A DNA stretch of 64,000 bases from contig CAVVWM010000003.1 in the NCBI GenBank assembly GCA_963751955.1, positions 248,001 to 312,000 on the forward strand, written 5' to 3'. Shown here in pieces: positions 1-7,084 of this stretch; the first letter of the stretch is position 1, and the number at the start of each line of letters is the position of its first letter. Origin of the DNA: JABDIY01 sp963751955 (GTDB lineage: Bacteria; Actinomycetota; Acidimicrobiia; Acidimicrobiales; SZUA-35). A program made the position numbers and the translations under genes. The notes below the pieces were generated by a model. It had not been told where the DNA came from, made no database searches, and was given only the letters and a program-made list of their open reading frames with translations.

Positions 1-1
1 G

Positions 2-340
2 GACCGAGCTGATCATTGGGTGGCGTCCTCGCTGTGTCGGACCGAAACCCTGCTCGCTCTCCAGCAGCTGGCACTGAACCCTTCCCACCTCAATGAGTTG
101 TGGGCCAGTGTGCGAGGAGAGTGGGATGCGTTCTGGGAGGTACCAGTCGATACCAAAGCGATCAACAACGCAGTGGAGATCGGAGGCCGCTTCGGGCTGG
201 GCACGATCGACGCGCTGCAGTTGGCATGCGCCTCGCGCCTACCCCTCCCGCTGTCCTTCTGCACCTTCGAACGGCAACAGATGCCGGTGGCTACAGAACT
301 GGGTTTCCACCTCGTAGCACCGGAGACAACTGCTGGATGA
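2..340 (+). CDS. PIN-domain protein (VapC-like), 5' end outside window
   Basis: The reading frame is open from the first base of the window, so the gene begins upstream and only its last 112 codons or so are present. A GTG at 20 is available but lies inside the fold. The fragment resembles the C-terminal half of PIN-domain ribonucleases of VapC toxins. A segment like 'SSLCRTETLLALQQ' carries the conserved Glu after helix 3, 'GTIDALQLACA' supplies the conserved Asp, and 'FCTFERQQMPVATELGF' matches the last strand and helix ('TyDrrLaeAA..lG'). Such proteins cleave RNA and normally pair with a small antitoxin encoded just upstream, which would lie outside the window. The family call is fairly safe; toxin function is inferred. 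Confidence 0.6.
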   Translation, partial: DRADHWVASSLCRTETLLALQQLALNPSHLNELWASVRGEWDAFWEVPVDTKAINNAVEIGGRFGLGTIDALQLACASRLPLPLSFCTFERQQMPVATELGFHLVAPETTAG

Positions 341-382
341 CGAGCGCCACCGGTTGAATCGTCATTCAAGTACGGTTGACCT

Positions 383-1438
383 GTGGGTCGAAGTAAACGT
401 GTGGCTGCGCGCTTGGCCCTGGGTCTGCTTTCAATAGCTCTTCTCCTGATTGGTGTCGGGCCGACCGATGCTGCTCGGGCTGACCCTGAACCGGGCATCC
501 ATACCGGCACAACCCCGACCGAGTACCAGATCAAACGCTTCTATCGAGCGGTTCTCGATCGTGAGCCCGATTCGAGCGGAATGGCGTATTGGCACCGGCT
601 GCTCACGACCGGCACAGACCTCACCACGATCGCCGATTCCTTTGCGTCGAGTGTCGAGTTCGAGATGCGCTTCGGTGTTCCCCGCGGCTCTGCCGGTGAC
701 TTGATCTTCCTGAACCAGGTGTATCGCAATGTCCTCGGGCGCGAACCGGACGAAGCCGGCCAGCGCTACTGGAATCAGTTGCTCGAGTCCGGGGTTCCAC
801 GCGCTCAGGTCGTGTTGTGGTTTTCCGAGTCGGCCGAGTTCATAGAGGCCACCGGCCTCGGCCCGGATGAACTTGCACCCTTCGTTGGTTCGATCGCTCC
901 GGTCACCGCCGCCGAGCTCGGTGCGTCCTGGCGCCAAGGTTGCCCAGTCCCTCCCGCCGAACTTCGGCTGTTGAGGGTGTCTCACGTCGACTTCAACGGT
1001 GAAGTCAAGATCGGGGAGCTCGTAGTGCACTCTGATAGTGCGAAGGATCTCTTGGTGGTCTTCCAACGGCTGTATGAGTTCCGCTATCCGATCCAATCGA
1101 TGCGAACAGTCGACGAATTTGGCGGCTCCGATAACGCCAGCATGGATGCCAACAACACCAGCGCGTTCAATTGCCGCAGCGCGGTGCTCAGCGTCTCGTG
1201 GTCACAACACGCCTATGGCCGTGCCGTAGACATCAACCCGTTGGTCAACCCCTATGTGAGCGGTTCGCTGATACTTCCGCCGACCGGAGCGGCCTTTGCC
1301 GACCGTTCAACCCACAATCCCGGGCTGATCCGAGAAGGCGACATCGTGGTTCAAAGCTTCGACGCCATCGGGTGGAACTGGGGTGGACGGTGGCGAACTG
1401 TCAAGGACTACCAACACTTCTCGCTCACCGGGAGATGA
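383..1438 (+). CDS. Secreted DUF4214 / M15-family D,D-carboxypeptidase-like protein
   Basis: The 351-residue protein has a GTG start and an N-terminal signal peptide (hydrophobic run at about residues 9-30 after KR/AAR). Two DUF4214-like segments follow ('FYRAVLDREPDSSGMAYW' and 'VYRNVLGREPDEAGQRYW', about residues 50-155). The C-terminal domain (about 180-351) is a peptidase M15 (VanY/D-Ala-D-Ala carboxypeptidase) fold, with the zinc-site motif 'SQHAYGRAVDIN' (His and Asp ligands) and the terminal 'DYQHFS' (third His). It should act outside the membrane on peptidoglycan cross-links, with DUF4214 possibly tethering it to the envelope or S-layer. The exact substrate cannot be read from the sequence. 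The 3' end overlaps the convergent SDR gene by 14 bp inside a palindrome. A second DUF4214 protein lies at 52.4 kb. Confidence 0.8.
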   Translation: MGRSKRVAARLALGLLSIALLLIGVGPTDAARADPEPGIHTGTTPTEYQIKRFYRAVLDREPDSSGMAYWHRLLTTGTDLTTIADSFASSVEFEMRFGVPRGSAGDLIFLNQVYRNVLGREPDEAGQRYWNQLLESGVPRAQVVLWFSESAEFIEATGLGPDELAPFVGSIAPVTAAELGASWRQGCPVPPAELRLLRVSHVDFNGEVKIGELVVHSDSAKDLLVVFQRLYEFRYPIQSMRTVDEFGGSDNASMDANNTSAFNCRSAVLSVSWSQHAYGRAVDINPLVNPYVSGSLILPPTGAAFADRSTHNPGLIREGDIVVQSFDAIGWNWGGRWRTVKDYQHFSLTGR

Positions 1439-2276
1439 TCTCATCTCCCGGCAGAGGGCTGTCACCGTAGAGTCGCGTCTGGAACTTACGCATCGCACCG
1501 AGCCAACGATCGGTGTCGGCCGCCTTCATCTTCATGTAGTCGGCCACTTCTGGATGAGGCAGTACGTGAAACCGTTCCTCCTTCATTGCGTCGAGGCACA
1601 TGCTGGCAACCTCAGAGGATTCCACGATTCCATCAGCGGAGGCAACGCCGAAGTCATCAAGGCCACCCGACGCCAGTTTCGCATCCGGCGAATTGGCGAC
1701 GATGTTGGTGCGCACCGCCTGCGGGCAGAGCACGCTGACTCGGATTCCCTGATGGTGATGTGTGATGGCGAGCCACTCTGCCAGGGAGACCGCAGCATGT
1801 TTGGTGATGCTGTAGGACATCGACCCGATCTGGCTGAGCAGCCCAGCGGCCGATGCGGTGTTCAGCAGATAACCCTCACCGTGGGCAGCCATGGACGGAA
1901 CAACCGCCCTTGCCGCATAGATATGAGACAGCACGTGGACCTCCCACATCTTCTGGATGCTGTCGTTGGTGTCCTCCAAGCCTGCGACGGTTACGTAGCC
2001 GGCATTTGAGACAAAGACGTCGATTGGCCCGACGGTCTGTTCGACACGCTCGACCAGTTCGACAATGGCAACTTCGTCGGACACATCGATCTGGACAGCC
2101 GTGCTGGTGCAATCGGTCTGCTCGTCGATGTCCGCTGCAACCCGTTCGGCTTCAGCGCGGTTGAGATCGGCAATAACAACATGTCGGGCACCGCGACTCG
2201 CGAACTCCAAGGCGAGTGCTTCTCCGATGCCTGATCCGCCTCCGGTCACTACTGCGATTCGATTCTGAATGTCCAT
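1425..2276 (-). CDS. SDR-family NAD(P)-dependent oxidoreductase
   Basis: This 283-residue classical short-chain dehydrogenase/reductase has a Rossmann TGGGSGIG motif at residues 11-18, NAG at 91-93 and a catalytic YSITK (Tyr155/Lys159) preceded by the Ser of 'NTASAAG'. The acidic residue after beta-2 ('VIADLNR') hints at NAD rather than NADP, but this is weak. It is slightly longer than the 250-residue norm because of a C-terminal extension ending in 'SPLPGDEIIS'. It would reduce or oxidise an alcohol/ketone in the cytosol; the substrate is unknown. It is divergent from the DauA-like flavoprotein, whose ATG is 47 bp away, so the two may share a control region. Its 3' end overlaps the M15 gene. 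Confidence 0.85.
   Translation of the reverse strand: MDIQNRIAVVTGGGSGIGEALALEFASRGARHVVIADLNRAEAERVAADIDEQTDCTSTAVQIDVSDEVAIVELVERVEQTVGPIDVFVSNAGYVTVAGLEDTNDSIQKMWEVHVLSHIYAARAVVPSMAAHGEGYLLNTASAAGLLSQIGSMSYSITKHAAVSLAEWLAITHHHQGIRVSVLCPQAVRTNIVANSPDAKLASGGLDDFGVASADGIVESSEVASMCLDAMKEERFHVLPHPEVADYMKMKAADTDRWLGAMRKFQTRLYGDSPLPGDEIISR
1428..1451. terminator. Palindrome containing both convergent stop regions; probable bidirectional terminator
   Basis: An 11-bp perfect inverted repeat (CCGGGAGATGA / TCATCTCCCGG) with a 2-bp centre covers the end of the M15 gene and the end of the SDR gene. The TGA of the + gene is the last part of the left arm, and the minus-strand stop lies just 5' of it. 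No T-tract follows on either strand, so termination is inferred from the strong GC-rich stem and the convergent context. Confidence 0.5.
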
Positions 2277-2322
2277 TGACGACGACGCTAGCGTTCAAAG
2301 TCAATCTGACTACTGTTGCCAG

Positions 2323-3441
2323 ATGGATCGGATCGTCGTTATCGGGGGCGGGATCGCCGGGATCAGCGCAGCCGCCTTTCTCGCCATCGACGGTGCCCAC
2401 GTGACCTTGGTCGAGCGGGAACAAACCCTCGCCTATCACACGACCGGCAGATCAGCGGCGCAGTGGATCGTCAACTATGGCCACCCCGCAACGCGGAAAC
2501 TCACCGCAGCGAGTCGGTCGTTCTTCGACAACCCACCGGCCGGAATCACCGAGAGTCCACTGCTCACAAAACGAGCAGTGTTGATGGTGTCCTCAGAACC
2601 GGATACCGAGGTGGACGACCAATTCGCCATGATTGAGGGGACCGGCCCAGGGATGGAACCGATCGAGCCCGTCGAAGCCGCCGCACTTTGCCCGCTGGTC
2701 GACTCGGAAAGAACGGCCATGGCAGTTCTCGACTCCGGCTCGATGGAGATCGACGTGGGAGGACTGCACCAAGCGTTTGTGCGGATGCTGAAAGCCGCCG
2801 GTGGAACGGTGACTACTGCGACCAGGGTCGATGCGGCCCGGCCCGACGGCGACCGCTGGCTGGTCGACACCACGTCTGGTGAGCTGCGGGCTGATGTCCT
2901 GGTGAACGCAGCCGGCGCCTGGGGTGATCTTGTTGCCGAGGGGGCGTCGGTACCTCCGATTGGGCTCGAGCCACGACGGCGCACAGCCTTCATGGTTCCT
3001 GGCTCCTCGCTCCCCAACGCTGATTTGAGTCAATCTCATCTCTGGCCCATGCTGATCGATCTCGCTCACCACTGGTACGTCAAGCCTGACGGCACCCAGT
3101 TTCTCTGTTCTCCCGCTGATCAAACACCCTCACCGCCGGTCGATTCCAAACCGGAGGAGGTCGACATCGCGATCGCAATCGATCGGATCAACCACGACAC
3201 ACGGTTGAAGATCCGGTCGGTGGCATCAAAATGGGCCGGGCTGCGGACGTTCGCGCCGGATGAGTCACTCGTGCTGGGACCCGACCCCGATCAGCCGCGA
3301 TTCGTGTGGTGCGTTGGCCAGGGCGGAGTCGGGATACAAACCTCCCCAGCGGCGGGGCGGCTCATTGCGGATCTCGTCCTGGGAACAACACCCCGACCCG
3401 ATACACCGCTCGACGAGCTACTCCCGGACCGGTTGCGCTAG
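2323..3441 (+). CDS. FAD-dependent D-amino-acid dehydrogenase, D-arginine dehydrogenase (DauA)-like
   Basis: The protein has 372 residues. The N-terminal dinucleotide motif 'VIGGGIAGISAA' binds FAD, followed by the DAO fold. Several blocks match my memory of Pseudomonas D-arginine dehydrogenase closely: 'YHTTGRSAAQWIVNYG', 'LTAASRSFFDNPPAG', 'VLVNAAGAWGD', 'WYVKPDGTQFLCSPAD', 'KWAGLRTFAPDE' and 'GQGGVGIQTSPAAGR'. DauA oxidises D-arginine and other cationic D-amino acids to 2-keto acids. I chose the ATG at 2323 because it abuts the FAD motif; an ATG at 2269 would overlap the divergent SDR gene. No DauB neighbour is present. A role beside the arginine succinyltransferase operon 20 kb away is possible but inferred. 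The stop codon shares CTAG with the convergent thrB stop. Confidence 0.7.
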   Translation: MDRIVVIGGGIAGISAAAFLAIDGAHVTLVEREQTLAYHTTGRSAAQWIVNYGHPATRKLTAASRSFFDNPPAGITESPLLTKRAVLMVSSEPDTEVDDQFAMIEGTGPGMEPIEPVEAAALCPLVDSERTAMAVLDSGSMEIDVGGLHQAFVRMLKAAGGTVTTATRVDAARPDGDRWLVDTTSGELRADVLVNAAGAWGDLVAEGASVPPIGLEPRRRTAFMVPGSSLPNADLSQSHLWPMLIDLAHHWYVKPDGTQFLCSPADQTPSPPVDSKPEEVDIAIAIDRINHDTRLKIRSVASKWAGLRTFAPDESLVLGPDPDQPRFVWCVGQGGVGIQTSPAAGRLIADLVLGTTPRPDTPLDELLPDRLR

Positions 3442-4262
3442 TTCGGTTTTGCCCCTCCGCAGACCACGGTGCCCTCAAGATCGGGGACAACGTGCATCAC
3501 GTCTCCCACACTTGGAAGACGGGCGGCAACCTCGCCGGCACGACCGGGAGCCACGACAATGGCGACGCTGGGACCTGACCCGGAGAGCCATGCTGCTGCG
3601 CCGGCTGCTCGGGCCGCGTCGTAGGCAGCTTTTGATGCGGGCTGTTGGATGAACCGATTTGGCTGGTGCAATCTGTCTTCGGTCGCACGGTTCAGAAGAC
3701 TGATGTTGTCCTCATAGAGCGAGGCAACCAGAAGACCAAGCCGACCGAGGTTGTAGACCGCGTCAGATCGATCAACCGATGAACTCATTCCGGCCCTGTT
3801 CTCATCGGTGGAGGTGCTCGACTCGTGGGGGACCCACAGCATCAGCTCACCGGGAAAGGCTGTTGCCAAGCGATGATTCTCGCTGTCGGTGATCACGTGA
3901 ATCCCACCGAAGGACGCGGGAGCCGCATTGTCTCCGTGACCCTCGAGGCGTTCAACGATGGTGTATGTGTTGCTTTGAAGACGCTCGGCTTCCAAGCCGG
4001 CCTGGGAGTACGCCAGCGCCGCGCCAGCGGCACGTGCCGCCGCCGAAAATCCCATCCCCCGACCCGGAGGCACATCGAACCGAAACCAAATGTCACCTGT
4101 TCCGCCCGCCATTTCGAAGGCGATCCGGGCGATATGGTCGGGCCAACACAGATCACCGTCTCCCTCGTCATTGGCATACACATACCGGTCGAGTGCGAGT
4201 CCGAGCACATCGAACCCAGGCCCGAGGTTTGCGGTAGAAGCGGGAGCTCTAACGGTAGTCAC
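3438..4262 (-). CDS. thrB: Homoserine kinase
   Basis: The 274-residue GHMP kinase catalyses ATP-dependent phosphorylation of L-homoserine in threonine biosynthesis. The N-terminus 'VRAPASTANLGPGFDVLGLAL' is the signature of ThrB. The GHMP nucleotide loop is 'PPGRGMGFSAAARAAGAAL', and the C-terminal 'AAWLSGSGPSVAIV' matches GHMP motif 3. Bacterial ThrB is usually 290-310 residues, so this one is slightly short, but all three motifs are present. The usual partners (thrA/hom, thrC) are not adjacent, so threonine genes are scattered here. The gene is 27 bp from the end of the signal-peptidase fusion gene. Its stop codon overlaps that of the convergent flavoprotein gene in a 4-bp CTAG. Confidence 0.85.
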   Translation of the reverse strand: MTTVRAPASTANLGPGFDVLGLALDRYVYANDEGDGDLCWPDHIARIAFEMAGGTGDIWFRFDVPPGRGMGFSAAARAAGAALAYSQAGLEAERLQSNTYTIVERLEGHGDNAAPASFGGIHVITDSENHRLATAFPGELMLWVPHESSTSTDENRAGMSSSVDRSDAVYNLGRLGLLVASLYEDNISLLNRATEDRLHQPNRFIQQPASKAAYDAARAAGAAAWLSGSGPSVAIVVAPGRAGEVAARLPSVGDVMHVVPDLEGTVVCGGAKPN

Positions 4263-4289
4263 GTGCGCCGATAGTAGACCAGCTGATCA

Positions 4290-6314
4290 TCATTGACCTG
4301 CTTGCGCATGATTCGCAATCCGATCCGGAGCCAGAGCCGAGTTGTAGAGAACAACCTCGTCGATCGCACCTTCGAAGTTGAAGCCTCCGCCGCTGGCATT
4401 TCCGTCATGGAACTTCGTGCCGCCGTTCAAGCCTCCGATTGCCCCATCGTCGCTGTGGCCTCTCCATCGTTTCGAATCGGTCTTGGTTGCCGTCCCCACG
4501 CTGAGGCCATCCAGGTACAGCTCCAGCTGCCGGCTACCCACGGCATCCAAGGTCACCCCCACGTGATAGCGCCTGCCGGTCGTTACGCCGGACGACACCA
4601 CGAGCGGTTTGGACCAGCTGGAGGACCATGCGGTCGTGTAGAGCATTGATCCGTCCAGATAGATGCTGAGCCCGTTCCCGGTTCCACCTTCTTCATAGAG
4701 CACCTGTCGGCCGGACAGGTCCTCAGCGTTGAACCACAGCTCGGTCGTTCGCTCAGCTCGGCTCGATGTGTTGATCGAGGGGCTGTCGCCGATCAGCACA
4801 ATGTCGTCGATGCCGTCGAAGAGTGCTGCGGTATCGGCATCGCCCGTGGCTACGTCACCGACGCCGGTGACAACCCCTGCGGCGTACTCACCATCAAGGG
4901 TTCCGATTCGGTCGGCGGCCGCATTCACCGAGGCGAGCTGGCTGATGGCGATGTCGTCGATGTAGTACTCCCAGCCGCCGTGAACAACGAATCGATCAAA
5001 CGACGAGTAGGTAGCGTCGGTCGCGCTGACCGTCGCCAGAAGGGCGCCGCCGCCGTCGTAGGCGTTGAGCGTCAACACCGCACCGGTGCGGACCAACTCG
5101 AGTCGGTACCAGGCGTCCTCGGGCGGATTGAACGAGACCGCCGAGCTGATGCTTGCAGCCGCACCCGAGGTACGGCGATCGATCCGCATGGTGTTGCCGC
5201 TGTGATCGACGTTGAAGGTGTAGCCATTGAACGATCCATCTTCGAGCCCAGCCCGATCGATCGACCCTCCTCTGAATCCGCTCGGCCGGTAGACCCACAC
5301 CTCAGCGCTGAAGGACCCCGAGATGGGCGTCGAGAGCGACTTCCAACCGCCATTGGGATCGTTGTTCGAAGTCTTGAGGCCCGACGAAATACCGCTGCGA
5401 GCATAAGCCGAGGATCCGACGAAGGATCCGCTCCCGTAGTTGCTGTAGCCCTCAAAGGACTCGAAATCATCGACCAAGACCGTGACCGGAGGGGAACCGG
5501 GCGGTTCGCCCAACCGCCAGTGCGCAATCGGTTCGTCAGCATCCACAGCGTCCACCAACCAACTGCTCGTCATGGTGAACAATGCTTCGCCGCTGGAGGC
5601 GCCAGTAAATGCGGCGGCTGTCCCGGGTGCTCCGGTTGTCACGATTGCCACGGCCCCGGCCACGACGGTGGCGGCAACCCGCACGACGGCTTGGGCATCG
5701 AAGCTGGTCCCAACGACGAAGAGAAGGATCGTCTCGATGGTCACGGTCGCGGCGCAGGCCATCACCACCAAGAAAAACGCCAACAAGATCCACTGAGAAC
5801 TTGTGAGCCAGTAGGCAGGGATCCCGGCGAAGGGAACCACCATTCGAGCTACGCCTTCCACCTCTGCGATCGGCACCACCATCGTGTCTGCATTCGGGTT
5901 GGCATCTCCCTTGGTCCGAAAGCCCACGGTCGTGTCGCCGTCGCGCTCAATCCCCACCACGCGGTGAGTGGTGTAGCCGTCTCGAGCCCCGTTGAAGGTG
6001 ATTATCGAACCTTCCCCTAGTGTCTCGAGCGGCACCGTGGCATCGACAAGGACGATCGATCCCTCCGGTAGGACCGGCCGCATCGAGCCGCTGGAGACGA
6101 CCATTGGACTCCAGCCGATGATCAGCGGCAGCAGGCTGAAGAACATCAGCCAGATTGCGGAGAAGGTGGCGGACATCGCCACGAACCGCCCGACCGCCAT
6201 GAGGTCCACATCCGTTCTTCGTCGTGTGACGCCACCCTCGCCATCGCCGGCTTCCCGGCGAGGCGAGGACGCACCAGCCCCACGGCGTCGCCCGACGCCA
6301 AATGCAAACCTCAT
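4290..6314 (-). CDS. SipW-type signal peptidase I fused to a LamG-like extracellular region
   Basis: Residues 1-200 of 674 form an S26B (ER/archaeal type) signal peptidase. A TM segment at about 43-68 is followed by 'SSGSMRPVLPEGS' with catalytic Ser77, then 'YTTHRVVGIE' with His117 replacing the bacterial Lys, and 'KGDANP' with Asp137. A second hydrophobic segment lies at about 174-201. Residues 207-238 form another hydrophobic stretch ending in 'GTAAAFTG', which resembles the signal of the adjacent TasA-like protein. From about 260 to the end are two beta-rich regions of the concanavalin/LamG kind ('IAHWRLGE', 'AALFDGIDDIVLIGD', 'LYLDGLSVGTA', 'FEGAIDEVVLYNSALAPD'). A peptidase of this class usually ends near residue 200, so the fusion is large. 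It probably processes the product of the gene 20 bp upstream. Domain calls are firm; self-processing is inference. Confidence 0.8.
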   Translation of the reverse strand: MRFAFGVGRRRGAGASSPRREAGDGEGGVTRRRTDVDLMAVGRFVAMSATFSAIWLMFFSLLPLIIGWSPMVVSSGSMRPVLPEGSIVLVDATVPLETLGEGSIITFNGARDGYTTHRVVGIERDGDTTVGFRTKGDANPNADTMVVPIAEVEGVARMVVPFAGIPAYWLTSSQWILLAFFLVVMACAATVTIETILLFVVGTSFDAQAVVRVAATVVAGAVAIVTTGAPGTAAAFTGASSGEALFTMTSSWLVDAVDADEPIAHWRLGEPPGSPPVTVLVDDFESFEGYSNYGSGSFVGSSAYARSGISSGLKTSNNDPNGGWKSLSTPISGSFSAEVWVYRPSGFRGGSIDRAGLEDGSFNGYTFNVDHSGNTMRIDRRTSGAAASISSAVSFNPPEDAWYRLELVRTGAVLTLNAYDGGGALLATVSATDATYSSFDRFVVHGGWEYYIDDIAISQLASVNAAADRIGTLDGEYAAGVVTGVGDVATGDADTAALFDGIDDIVLIGDSPSINTSSRAERTTELWFNAEDLSGRQVLYEEGGTGNGLSIYLDGSMLYTTAWSSSWSKPLVVSSGVTTGRRYHVGVTLDAVGSRQLELYLDGLSVGTATKTDSKRWRGHSDDGAIGGLNGGTKFHDGNASGGGFNFEGAIDEVVLYNSALAPDRIANHAQAGQ

Positions 6315-6333
6315 GGCAGATCAGTCCGGACGA

Positions 6334-6906
6334 CTAGCCCGACTGAACCTCCCACGTGAAGGCTGCGGTCCCGTTGGCACCCTGAGTCTCGTTGTCTGCG
6401 TCTTGGTCGATCTCGACCGAGAACACGTATGCGGCAGTGGTGTTGGTGGTATCGAGTTCGACCCCGGCACCGGCTGCGTCGTAGTCGGCGGGCAGATCCG
6501 CAGCGGCGCCGCTGTATACCTCGGTCAGGGCACCGGGGGCATCACAGGTGCTCCCCGGCGCTCCGTGTTCCACGACAACGTTGAGGTCGGCAGCAAGGTC
6601 ACCGGCAAAGGCGCCATACAGCCGCAGGGGTAGGAGATCGTCGACATCGCCGGTGTACTCCACCTCGATGCAGTCAGAGACAGGCGTGCCGGGGACCAGT
6701 CCGGTTGCGGTCCAGCCGGCGGTGGTGAAGTCGTCGTCGATGAGTGACACCTTTGCAGCGGTGAAGTCACCGGTGCTCTCGGTGGTCCCGGTGAAAGCAG
6801 CCGACGTGGCGGTGAAGGCAAGAGCGCCGACACTCAACGCCGAAGCAAACCCGGCTCCGAGAATCAGCGCGCCGGCGCGGCGACGTTCGTAGTTGTTGTT
6901 TGGCAT
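6334..6906 (-). CDS. TasA/CalY-like secreted protein with SipW-dependent signal peptide
   Basis: This is a 190-residue protein. The ATG at 6906 is preferred because AAGGAG lies at ideal spacing upstream; an in-frame ATG at 6942 has no such site. The N-terminus 'NNNYERRRAGALILG' leads into a hydrophobic segment ending 'TSAAFTGTTES', the pattern of camelysin/TasA-type proteins cleaved by SipW peptidases. The mature part is acidic and Thr/Ala-rich ('AAKVSLIDDD', 'VEIDQDADNETQG'), as in fibre-forming biofilm proteins. It is followed after 20 bp by the S26B signal peptidase gene, matching the tasA-sipW pairing of Bacillus. It probably forms cell-surface fibres; this is inferred from family and context. 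Confidence 0.7.
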   Translation of the reverse strand: MPNNNYERRRAGALILGAGFASALSVGALAFTATSAAFTGTTESTGDFTAAKVSLIDDDFTTAGWTATGLVPGTPVSDCIEVEYTGDVDDLLPLRLYGAFAGDLAADLNVVVEHGAPGSTCDAPGALTEVYSGAAADLPADYDAAGAGVELDTTNTTAAYVFSVEIDQDADNETQGANGTAAFTWEVQSG

Positions 6907-7035
6907 TCCAAGCTCCTTGTTGGCGGCATCCTGAGCGAACACGAGTGTGAACGTTCAATTCTTAACGGAATGCCAAACCAGAACTTGGTAGGCACGACAG
7001 CTCAAACGCCATGGTAAATCCGGCTAGTTTTGGCG

Positions 7036-7061
7036 ATGGTTCGTGCAGCTGGTTGAACCAT
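7036..7061. terminator. Weak inverted repeat downstream of acetoacetyl-CoA synthetase
   Basis: ATGGTTC and GAACCAT form a 7-bp stem with a 12-nt loop, 24 bp past the end of the minus-strand acetoacetyl-CoA synthetase gene. There is no T-tract, so a terminator is only one possibility. The rest of the 142-bp gap (6943-7084) holds the upstream region of the TasA-like gene, and I see no other gene in it. Confidence 0.25.
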
Positions 7062-7084
7062 GTCTGATCTCCTACATCGTGGGG

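Noticed and set aside
2269..2322. Upstream ATG for the flavoprotein
   Set aside because: It overlaps the divergent SDR start and adds 18 unconserved residues before the FAD motif.
4980..6020. 346-residue plus-strand ORF over the signal peptidase fusion
   Set aside because: His/Gly/Arg-rich shadow of a well-supported minus-strand gene.
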